Below, in pieces: positions 1 through 5,226 of a DNA stretch of 6,389 nt (the first letter of the stretch is position 1; every line of letters starts with the position of its first letter). Below the pieces are notes generated by a model. It was not told the DNA's origin, made no database searches, and saw only the letters and a list, made by a program, of their open reading frames with translations. Both the position numbers and the translations under genes were made by a program. The stretch spans positions 3,815 through 10,203 of the forward strand of contig MHYJ01000040.1 of assembly GCA_001828445.1 (NCBI GenBank). The letters are read 5' to 3'. Source of the stretch: Planctomycetes bacterium RBG_16_43_13 (GTDB lineage Bacteria > Planctomycetota > MHYJ01).

Positions 1-555
1 ATCTTTTGTATATTGAGGAACAGGCAGGGCGGCTACCTTATATCCCCTGTCCGTGAGTAATAATACCTGGCTTGTAAATGGCCCAACGTCCGATATCTTG
101 CCTACTAAATGATTGCCCCAGACAACGGGCATACCTTTTTCTATCCCCGCTTTACTGCCTTTTGCGATTACGAGTGATTTTCGCCAATTAGATGGGTCGG
201 ATGGTATTATGACATCAGCAGGTATGCTTTGGTATGTGTCTGATGAGAGCTCCTTGAAATTACTGATACTTTGTAGCCGTAGTTTTAGTGCTGTGTTCTC
301 ATTCGTTAATCTTCTGACCTCGTCCTGTAGTTTTAGATTATCGCGCTCTAACTCCTCCGTTCTCTGGTAGTCCACGCTTGAGGATGGAGGTATGAGCCGA
401 TTTAGGAATGATGAGAAACTGTCAGCAATGTTATTTATAGGTATAAATATTGCAAGCGTAGTAAGTTTTGCGGTGCTTGTGAGATTTGATGGAAAGAACA
501 GTAACGTCAATGAAATAATCGCAAGTATTACAGGCGACCTGTATGTAACTTTCAT
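1..555 (-). CDS. mreC: Rod shape-determining protein MreC, N-terminal part (185 codons, open at left edge)
   Basis: MreC is an inner-membrane protein of the elongasome; its periplasmic domain links the MreB cytoskeleton to the cell-wall synthases PBP2/RodA. I translated this from the reverse complement. It begins MKVTYRSPVILAIISL, with a membrane segment at about residues 7-22, a Glu/Leu-rich coiled coil at 64-97 (TEELERDNLKLQDEVRRL) and the start of the beta domain at 110-185. That domain shows family-typical phrases: ADVIIPSDPSNW, a GSKAGIEKGMPVV stretch, and LVGKISDVGPFTSQVLLLTD. MreC proteins are usually about 270-300 residues, so roughly 90-110 residues lie beyond the edge, where mreD would commonly follow. 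mreB is not directly upstream, because the neighbour is a secreted-protein gene 79 bp away. The ATG at 555 is chosen because the next in-frame candidates would remove the membrane anchor. No Shine-Dalgarno sequence precedes it. Confidence 0.93.
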   Translation of the reverse strand, partial: MKVTYRSPVILAIISLTLLFFPSNLTSTAKLTTLAIFIPINNIADSFSSFLNRLIPPSSSVDYQRTEELERDNLKLQDEVRRLTNENTALKLRLQSISNFKELSSDTYQSIPADVIIPSDPSNWRKSLVIAKGSKAGIEKGMPVVWGNHLVGKISDVGPFTSQVLLLTDRGYKVAALPVPQYTKD

Positions 556-565
556 AATGTGGCTA

Positions 566-594
566 ATTATATAGATGGCGGTAGATAGTTGCAA
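566..594 (-). promoter_or_regulatory. Sigma-70-type promoter of mreC, close to the start codon
   Basis: On the minus strand TTGCAA (589-594) is followed after exactly 17 bases by a perfect TATAAT (566-571). The -10 box ends 10 bases before the mreC ATG at 555. Transcription would therefore start only about 3-4 bases upstream of the start codon, giving a leaderless or nearly leaderless message. This would let mreC be transcribed independently of the upstream secreted-protein gene. The boxes are seen directly; promoter activity is inferred. Confidence 0.6.
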
Positions 595-634
595 TTATTA
601 AAATTGACCTTCTAAATGGAGATGAGAATCCGTG

Positions 635-1435
635 CTATTCAGAGATTGGTGACGCCCTATAATTAAGTGCAAACTCGTCGTATTTTACTTCTACCTTTCC
701 ACCACTCCATTTTACCGTAAAGTGCGCATCGCTCGCCTTGAGCGATAGTGATGTAACCTTCTGTGCCTTCATATCGAAGGTCATATTGCCGGTAATACTT
801 ATATCAAAGTTTATATTTTTATATTTTCCAACAGATGTTTCGAGGTTGTTTAGCTGCATCTTTGCGGCGGCAGTTATACCTATCTTTGCCTCGCCCTCTG
901 CTACCTCCTCCAACGTGCATTCGAAGTTGCTAACCTCTGTGATAGTCCATACCTCTCCATTGAGAAAGAATGATAATATTGACGCAGTATATTTTGGATT
1001 CGGCTTCCATGGTTTTCCTATCTTGATTGTATTGCCTGGTAGCAACTTTGCCACATTGCCTGTTGTTTCATCAAACTTCACATAGGTTGCGGTCTTGTCA
1101 TCGTCCTCCTCCTTGAATTTTCTCTTTACTCTGGGAGGATTGCCTTCGGTAGTTATTTCCTGAACAAGTTCGGTCTTCCACTCGCTGACGGTAGCGGCAG
1201 GTCCAGGTCCTGTGCCCGTTGCAATGTTGCCTTTTGCAGTGAATTCAAAGGAGACCTTCTCTTTATACCCTTTCGGATAAGTTGCCTTTAGTAGCACCTT
1301 CTCATCCGCTTTTTTCTCTACCTTCTTCTCCGGTTTTTTATCATCTCCATTTGGATTTTTGTCATCCTGCGAATAGAGATTACCTATAGATACTAAAGCC
1401 GAAAGGCATATATATAATATTGCTCTTTTCATCAT
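635..1435 (-). CDS. Secreted protein of unknown family with a charged linker
   Basis: A 266-residue protein I do not recognise as a named family. Residues 1-22 form a signal peptide (MMKR, then a hydrophobic stretch ILYICLSALVSIG), with probable cleavage after LYS near residue 22. The only Cys in that region does not form a lipobox, so it is probably not a lipoprotein. Residues 23-47 are a Lys/Asp/Glu-rich, low-complexity linker. The remainder alternates polar and hydrophobic residues in the manner of beta strands (for example the stretch from KYKNINFDISITGNMTFD to the C-terminus), with no further membrane segment. This suggests a periplasmic or surface beta-rich domain. It lies upstream of mreC on the same strand and divergent from the response regulator. 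The tandem ATGs at 1435 and 1432 are both possible starts; the first is used here. Only a weak GAGAG precedes it. Confidence 0.8.
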   Translation of the reverse strand: MMKRAILYICLSALVSIGNLYSQDDKNPNGDDKKPEKKVEKKADEKVLLKATYPKGYKEKVSFEFTAKGNIATGTGPGPAATVSEWKTELVQEITTEGNPPRVKRKFKEEDDDKTATYVKFDETTGNVAKLLPGNTIKIGKPWKPNPKYTASILSFFLNGEVWTITEVSNFECTLEEVAEGEAKIGITAAAKMQLNNLETSVGKYKNINFDISITGNMTFDMKAQKVTSLSLKASDAHFTVKWSGGKVEVKYDEFALNYRASPISE

Positions 1436-1453
1436 ATTCTACTCTCTATTAGT

Positions 1454-1459
1454 ATTATA
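1454..1459 (-). promoter_or_regulatory. Candidate -10 box for the secreted-protein gene
   Basis: A perfect TATAAT on the minus strand ends 18 bases before the ATG at 1435. No good -35 hexamer lies 16-18 bases upstream; that position is occupied by a 13-bp palindrome. A strong -10 with a poor -35 overlapping a dyad is what an activator-dependent or repressed promoter would look like, but this is inference. Confidence 0.4.
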
Positions 1460-1475
1460 CGTATCAGTTGCACAT

Positions 1476-1488
1476 ATTGTTTAACAAT
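1476..1488. repeat. 13-bp perfect palindrome in the divergent promoter region
   Basis: ATTGTT-T-AACAAT reads the same on both strands around the central base 1482. It covers the expected -35 position of the leftward promoter and lies about 17 bp upstream of the -35 box of the rightward promoter. This is a plausible operator for a dimeric regulator. It is short and A/T-rich, so chance occurrence cannot be excluded. Confidence 0.4.
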
Positions 1489-1504
1489 CATAAAAATAAA
1501 AGTG

Positions 1505-1533
1505 TTGACGGTCTAAAGGATGCTATATAGAAT
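1505..1533 (+). promoter_or_regulatory. Sigma-70-type promoter of the response regulator gene
   Basis: TTGACG (1505-1510), a 17-base spacer, then TAGAAT (1528-1533). The -10 box ends 9 bases before the ATG at 1543, so transcription would begin about 2-3 bases before the start codon. There is no Shine-Dalgarno sequence between promoter and ATG. Both hexamers differ from consensus at one position, and the spacing is optimal. Confidence 0.6.
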
Positions 1534-1542
1534 TCCTTAGAT

Positions 1543-2919
1543 ATGGTTAGCAGAAACATCCTCATAGTTGACGACGAACAGAGCATCTGTGATGTGATAT
1601 CCGTCGTCCTTAGAAAAGAGGGCTACGCGGTTACTACTACGACAAGCCCAAAAGATGCAATAAGAATATTCAAGAAAACCGCCTTTGATGTGGTGATACA
1701 GGATATAAAGATGCCTGAGATGGACGGCATTGAGCTTCTGAAGACGTTGAAGGAGATAAACAGCGAGGCGATAGTTGTGATTATGACCGCATGCTCTACG
1801 TGGGAGAGGGCAGTGGAGGCGATGCGGCTCGGGGCATTCGGCTATATAAAAAAGCCCTTCGATACAAACCTCGACATCAGAATTACTGTCGTAAGGGCAC
1901 TGCACTTAAAAGATGTTCAGGCAGAGACGAAGAAGACATTCGATGAGGCCGTCCGCGCTACAGGACTTATGATAGGAAGTAGCGACCAGATGAAACTCGT
2001 CTATGACCTCATTCGCCGCACCGCTCCTACGGATAGCACAGTTACTATTCAGGGGGAGAGCGGCGTGGGAAAGGAACTCGTCGCCCGCGCCCTACACTAT
2101 GGCTCTTCTCGATTAAATAAGCCATTCATAGCAGTCAACTGTGGTGCCTTTACGGAGACGCTCCTCGAGAGCGAACTCTTTGGCCACATAAAGGGTGCCT
2201 TTACAGGTGCGGTCGCTGATAAAGTTGGCTTGCTCGAGGTCGCGGATAAGGGAACATTCTTCCTCGACGAGGTAAGTGATACAAGCCCACAACTGCAGAT
2301 AAAACTATTGAGGGTTTTAGAGGAACGGGAGTTCAAGCCCGTTGGAGGCACAGCTAATAAGAAGGTTGACATCCGTCTAATCACAGCCACAAATAAAGAC
2401 CTTGAACAAGAGGTGAAAAATGGAAATTTCAGAAAGGATTTATACTATCGTCTAAACGTTATACCGATAGCAATACCACCGCTTAGGGATAGGAGAGAGG
2501 ACATACCGCTCTTGAGCGGCTACTTCCTATCAAAGTTCGCCAAACAGATGCATAAAAACGTCCATCGATTTACAGAGGATGCCAAATTTGCCCTGATGGA
2601 CTATAAATGGCCCGGCAATATAAGAGAGTTAGAGAATACAATCCAACGAGCCGTTGCACTCTCAGAGGGAGAGGAAATATCGAAAGATGATTTATTTGAA
2701 CACATAGGGCAGATATCACTTCCTCAAACTACAACTGTCAGCAAATTAACACAAGATGGAGCCGACTTAGAGAAGATTATAGGTGATGTGGAAATGGACT
2801 ACCTGAAGGATGCAGTCAAACTCAGCGACGGCAACCACACAAAGGCATCCCAACTCCTTCGAATGAGCTTGAGTTCGTTCAGGTATAAATTGCAGAAGTA
2901 TGGGCTGGATAAGATATAA
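1543..2919 (+). CDS. Sigma-54-dependent response regulator, NtrC/PilR type
   Basis: A 458-residue transcriptional activator that, when phosphorylated, should oligomerise and use ATP hydrolysis to open sigma-54 RNA polymerase promoters. Receiver domain, about 4-122: acidic pair D10-D11, phospho-acceptor D54 (VIQDIKMPEMDG), T82 and K104 (YIKKPF). AAA+ domain, about 143-372: Walker A GESGVGKE at 171-178, sigma-54 contact loop GAFTGA at 218-223, Walker B FFLDE at 239-243, sensor I ATNKDL at 282-287, and sensor II in WPGNIRELEN with R361. Fis-type helix-turn-helix, about 415-455 (NHTKASQLLRMSLSSFRYKL). All key residues are intact and the length is normal for the family. The wording of the central domain is closest to PilR-like regulators. 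No histidine kinase is present in the window, so its signal is unknown. The start at 1543 fits the receiver boundary; it lacks a ribosome binding site but sits just after a good promoter. Confidence 0.95.
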   Translation: MVSRNILIVDDEQSICDVISVVLRKEGYAVTTTTSPKDAIRIFKKTAFDVVIQDIKMPEMDGIELLKTLKEINSEAIVVIMTACSTWERAVEAMRLGAFGYIKKPFDTNLDIRITVVRALHLKDVQAETKKTFDEAVRATGLMIGSSDQMKLVYDLIRRTAPTDSTVTIQGESGVGKELVARALHYGSSRLNKPFIAVNCGAFTETLLESELFGHIKGAFTGAVADKVGLLEVADKGTFFLDEVSDTSPQLQIKLLRVLEEREFKPVGGTANKKVDIRLITATNKDLEQEVKNGNFRKDLYYRLNVIPIAIPPLRDRREDIPLLSGYFLSKFAKQMHKNVHRFTEDAKFALMDYKWPGNIRELENTIQRAVALSEGEEISKDDLFEHIGQISLPQTTTVSKLTQDGADLEKIIGDVEMDYLKDAVKLSDGNHTKASQLLRMSLSSFRYKLQKYGLDKI

Positions 2920-2924
2920 AGGAG
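2919..2924 (+). promoter_or_regulatory. Ribosome binding site for the 403-residue gene
   Basis: AAGGAG overlaps the last base of the response regulator stop codon and lies 9 bases before the ATG at 2934. It supports that ATG as the true start, placing the repeat-bearing N-terminus inside the protein. It contrasts with mreC, the response regulator gene and moeA, which show no such site. Confidence 0.6.
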
Positions 2925-2933
2925 AACAGTAAT

Positions 2934-4145
2934 ATGGATAAAAAGAGAGAACTGAAAGCACGAGAAATGGGGGGTGGATTTTATGGTATCGAAAGGACAA
3001 ATAGGCAAAATGGTATCGAAAGGACAAATAGGCAAATAGGTACCATCTACAGCAGTAACCCTATTCTACCTGCTGTTCCTCTTGCTGACGAACTTCGTAA
3101 GAACAAGGACTTTGGAAGAAAAGCTCCATTAGATAAAGATGGGAATATAATTGAAGATAAAATAGATCCTAAAGAACTAAGACGGTTTATAGTCAATGGT
3201 AAAAAGAGAATTCTCAGCAGATTGTGTAGTGAACGAAGCGAGGATTTAGTTACTTTTACTGTCTTCGAGAGTTTGAATATACTTTTCAAGGACTCCAAAC
3301 AGAAACATTTAGACATTAAACCACTTCTTGGGGGTATGGGTGATAAATATAAAGACAAAATTCGCCTTCGGTATGGGGAACGGAGTGATACGTTATTCTG
3401 GAGGCCAGATTCTAATCGAGATAATAGTGAAGATATATTTCTAAAGACGATAAAGTTAATTGAACCAACTAATAGCATGGGCAGAGTAATACCAGGCAAG
3501 ATACAATACACGGAGATAGATGCTATTCATATAAAGCATCTTGATAATGGAAAGGGCATCATCACATTTTTAGATGCAAAGCTAACAGCTAAATCCAGCA
3601 TCTGCGTAAAGAAGAAAAAGAACACAAGTAATGCTGAAAAAATATGCCGTCTGTATTTAGATAATGAAGGTGTTAAACAAAAACATTGCGATTATTGGGA
3701 GTCAGGTCCTTTCAAACAAGGTGAGTCGCTTATAGAACGATATTTTAAGAATGTCCAGAAACCAGAAAATAGATATGGCGAAATCAATGGAGAGGCGACA
3801 TTTTGCAATAAGTATTATCAGTTGATGAGGAATTGGTTATTTGGGAATGTATTGGTGGATATGGTTGCTGAATTCAAAGGTTGGGATTTTCACCTTATCC
3901 ATATAGGTGATATAAATCACCTGCAGGATATGACCTTCTATACGGCTTTTAAGGGACATTTGAGAGAACAGGGAAACCGTACATTTGCCCTCACGACGTG
4001 GCAGAATATTTCGTCCGCCGCCTTTGAAACACTTGGCAATCGTGCAATGCCACTTCTCGATTGGCTTTCAAACCATCCTGTAACGGGTTCTGTTTACGGT
4101 CAACGTAATCCTTTATTTCCAAAGAAAGAAGATGACGTTAAGTAG
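2934..4145 (+). CDS. Putative PD-(D/E)XK-type nuclease, first gene of an accessory cassette
   Basis: A 403-residue protein without signal peptide or membrane segment. I infer a restriction-endonuclease-like fold from E112 in a helix-like VFESLNILF, then TEIDAIHI (E194, D196), an 18-residue gap and TFLDAKLT (D214, K216). This resembles the E...D...(D/E)xK active site that binds metal and cuts nucleic acid. The downstream KYYQLMRNWLFG (294-304) resembles the helix that follows the active site in some restriction-like nucleases. Cys residues at 98, 224, 238, 252 and 291 could bind metal, but their spacing matches no motif I know. Residues 18-35 contain two identical nine-residue units encoded by a tandem DNA repeat. 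It starts 14 bp after the response regulator and overlaps the next gene by 14 bp. The gene is A/T-rich compared with its flanks. I am confident it is a gene and moderately confident of nuclease ancestry; substrate and role are unknown. Confidence 0.8.
   Translation: MDKKRELKAREMGGGFYGIERTNRQNGIERTNRQIGTIYSSNPILPAVPLADELRKNKDFGRKAPLDKDGNIIEDKIDPKELRRFIVNGKKRILSRLCSERSEDLVTFTVFESLNILFKDSKQKHLDIKPLLGGMGDKYKDKIRLRYGERSDTLFWRPDSNRDNSEDIFLKTIKLIEPTNSMGRVIPGKIQYTEIDAIHIKHLDNGKGIITFLDAKLTAKSSICVKKKKNTSNAEKICRLYLDNEGVKQKHCDYWESGPFKQGESLIERYFKNVQKPENRYGEINGEATFCNKYYQLMRNWLFGNVLVDMVAEFKGWDFHLIHIGDINHLQDMTFYTAFKGHLREQGNRTFALTTWQNISSAAFETLGNRAMPLLDWLSNHPVTGSVYGQRNPLFPKKEDDVK
2983..3036 (+). repeat. Two perfect tandem copies of a 27-bp unit inside the nuclease 5' end
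   Basis: Copies at 2983-3009 and 3010-3036 are identical, each beginning ATGGTATCGAAAGG and ending TAGGCAAA. In the gene's frame each adds nine residues (NGIERTNRQ, the first copy cut at its edge), so copy number can change without a frameshift. A second forward frame reads MVSKGQIGK twice, then stops at 3037-3039. The second copy can also fold with the following sequence: ATGGTATC (3010-3017) pairs with GGTACCAT (3039-3046) as eight pairs including one G-T wobble, around a 21-base loop. The first copy could compete for the same partner. It may be a minisatellite or dispersed intergenic repeat captured by the reading frame. Confidence 0.9.
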
Positions 4146-4566
4146 AGCATTGGATAAAATATCACAGATAACGGCAGATAAAGTGAACTGGCCAAACCAT
4201 CTACCGAAAGTTATTGCCTTTGACATAGATGGGACGTTATCTGACAATAGGAAGTTGATGAAGACCTTGAATGGCAATCCGCTCCGAGGATGTGGAAAAT
4301 TTGGAGAACCTAACAAAGAGGTTATTAAGGGGATGCGGTTTGTAAGAAAGTTAGGATATAAAATTGCCATCTATACTGCTCGGGCAAAATCAGAAACACA
4401 ACCACTCAAACGTTGGCTGAATAAGCATAAAGTGCCTTATGATTATTTATGGCTTGACAAGAAACCGCCTTTTATTATATTGGTTGATGATAGGGTTGTA
4501 GATGTAGGTAAGAAGATGTGGTTTAGGGATTTGTTAAGCAAGTTGAGGATAATATGTCAAAAGTAG
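4132..4566 (+). CDS. Small HAD-superfamily phosphatase
   Basis: A 144-residue protein with the main HAD phosphohydrolase motifs in order. Motif I is AFDIDGTLSD, with nucleophile D31 and acid/base D33. Motif II is IYTARAK, with T82 and R84. A motif III Lys lies at K110/K111 in WLDKKPPF. Motif IV acids D119-D120 are in LVDDRVV. HAD enzymes of this kind remove phosphate through a phospho-aspartate intermediate with Mg2+. There is little room for a cap domain: residues 38-65 between motifs I and II form a short insert. The substrate may therefore be large, such as a nucleic acid end or protein, or may be a nucleotide or sugar phosphate. The TAR...W...YD...DDR wording resembles small phage and capsule-locus HAD phosphatases. 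The start overlaps the upstream stop by 14 bp, with a weak AAAGAAAG ahead, suggesting translational coupling. Catalytic class is well supported; substrate is unknown. Confidence 0.88.
   Translation: MTLSRALDKISQITADKVNWPNHLPKVIAFDIDGTLSDNRKLMKTLNGNPLRGCGKFGEPNKEVIKGMRFVRKLGYKIAIYTARAKSETQPLKRWLNKHKVPYDYLWLDKKPPFIILVDDRVVDVGKKMWFRDLLSKLRIICQK
4545..4548 (+). promoter_or_regulatory. Ribosome binding site for the 191-residue gene
   Basis: GAGG lies five bases before the ATG at 4554, inside the end of the HAD phosphatase gene. It supports this start and hence the 13-bp overlap between the two genes. Confidence 0.5.
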
Positions 4567-5129
4567 GATCTCTGATTTGCACCAAAGATGAGGTGTTTGT
4601 AATAGGTAAAGATAAACCAACAAGAGAAGAGATTAAACTGAAAAGCGGTATATTAGTTTGGGTTGACGGCATCTATGTTGACCGCAATAGGTGGATATCT
4701 CTAGAGGGGATATACAATGAGGGGTGGGCTAAAAGTGACATAGAACGTTTTATTACTGCTATAAGGAATATATGGCATGAAGTACCTATTCATATTCTTA
4801 ATCCTGATGAGCGAATAAAGTATTCGCATAAGTTCATCAGGCAACTCAAGAAGACTAAGCGGGAGGGTTATCTGCCTGGGCAAATTAAGCGTGACTATAT
4901 AGGAGTACTGCCATCTACTTGGGTAAGCGTAAGGTTAAAATCTAAGTGTTTTGAATCAGAAGAGGAAGCTAAATCTCTGCCTCATGATGAAAGTTTTTCT
5001 GACTTGGTTATAGTGTGGTTCCAGCGGGGAATGTTGTGCGATTTTAGTGCTGAATTAAAGAAGAGGATATACGATTTGGATTGGAAGAAGTTTGCTCGTA
5101 ACTATCACTGGGATGTTGAAGATTTTTAG
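4554..5129 (+). CDS. Trp-rich protein of unknown family, third gene of the cassette
   Basis: A 191-residue, probably cytoplasmic protein that I do not recognise. It has no signal peptide or membrane span. It contains eight Trp (36, 47, 58, 74, 123, 155, 177, 186). Residues 1-50 look beta-rich (DEVFVIGKDK, GILVWVDGIYVDRNRWISL), a basic stretch covers 93-113 (KFIRQLKKTKREG, then QIKRD), and an acidic helix-like stretch follows at 134-140. The C-terminal part (DWKKFARNYHWDVEDF) is rich in aromatic and charged residues. It overlaps the HAD phosphatase gene by 13 bp and ends the cassette, so it is presumably co-expressed with the phosphatase and nuclease. The basic patch is compatible with nucleic-acid binding, but nothing decisive shows a function. 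Confidence 0.8.
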   Translation: MSKVGSLICTKDEVFVIGKDKPTREEIKLKSGILVWVDGIYVDRNRWISLEGIYNEGWAKSDIERFITAIRNIWHEVPIHILNPDERIKYSHKFIRQLKKTKREGYLPGQIKRDYIGVLPSTWVSVRLKSKCFESEEEAKSLPHDESFSDLVIVWFQRGMLCDFSAELKKRIYDLDWKKFARNYHWDVEDF

Positions 5130-5145
5130 ATATTAGAATACGTAA

Positions 5146-5188
5146 CTACTTTTTGACTTACTTTACCCACTTAGCTTGGAAAAAGTAG
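5146..5188. repeat. Perfect 9-bp inverted repeat between the cassette and moeA
   Basis: CTACTTTTT (5146-5154) and AAAAAGTAG (5180-5188) are exact reverse complements separated by 25 bases. The stem is A/T-rich and no T-run follows it on the plus strand, so it is not a standard intrinsic terminator. It sits 17 bp after the cassette's last stop codon and just ahead of the moeA promoter region, so it could be a weak terminator, an operator or a boundary scar. Confidence 0.45.
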
Positions 5189-5191
5189 AAC

Positions 5192-5220
5192 TTGAAAGTG
5201 TAACCTTATAACAATAGTGT
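5192..5220 (+). promoter_or_regulatory. Possible moeA promoter
   Basis: TTGAAA (5192-5197) is followed after 17 bases by TAGTGT (5215-5220), which keeps the key T, A and final T of a -10 box. It would start transcription at or next to the ATG at 5227. An alternative -10, TATAAC at 5207-5212, lacks a matching -35. There is no Shine-Dalgarno sequence before moeA. I saw no molybdenum-cofactor riboswitch-like structure in the 97-bp gap. Confidence 0.35.
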
Positions 5221-5226
5221 CATTCT

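Noticed and set aside
113..574. Two plus-strand open frames (113-370 and 392-574)
   Set aside because: The minus strand over this region encodes a convincing MreC with membrane anchor, coiled coil and beta domain, so these are shadows.
592..606. CAATT...AATTG inverted repeat downstream of the secreted-protein gene as a terminator
   Set aside because: The arms are only five A/T-rich bases with no convincing stem or T-run, and they overlap the mreC -35 box.
738..1085. Plus-strand open frame of 115 codons within the secreted-protein gene
   Set aside because: It is antisense to a gene with a clear signal peptide; it has no ribosome binding site and its sequence looks like a shadow of the real frame.
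2890..2920. Possible promoter TTGCAG / TATAAA at the end of the response regulator gene
   Set aside because: The spacer is 19 bases and the -10 overlaps the stop codon and ribosome binding site; the match is too weak to report as a promoter.
2983..3036. CRISPR array
   Set aside because: The two 27-bp copies are directly adjacent with no spacer, so this is a tandem duplication.
2767..3511. Minus-strand open frames across the repeat and the nuclease gene
   Set aside because: The repeat unit happens to be open in most frames, and the plus-strand gene has a ribosome binding site and coupled downstream genes.
2934..5129. Insertion sequence or prophage fragment
   Set aside because: There is no transposase, integrase, terminal inverted repeat or target duplication visible at the edges.
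5130..5226. Sigma-54 promoter or molybdenum-cofactor riboswitch upstream of moeA
   Set aside because: No GG-N10-GC element is present, and the 97-bp A/T-rich gap is too short and unstructured for that riboswitch.
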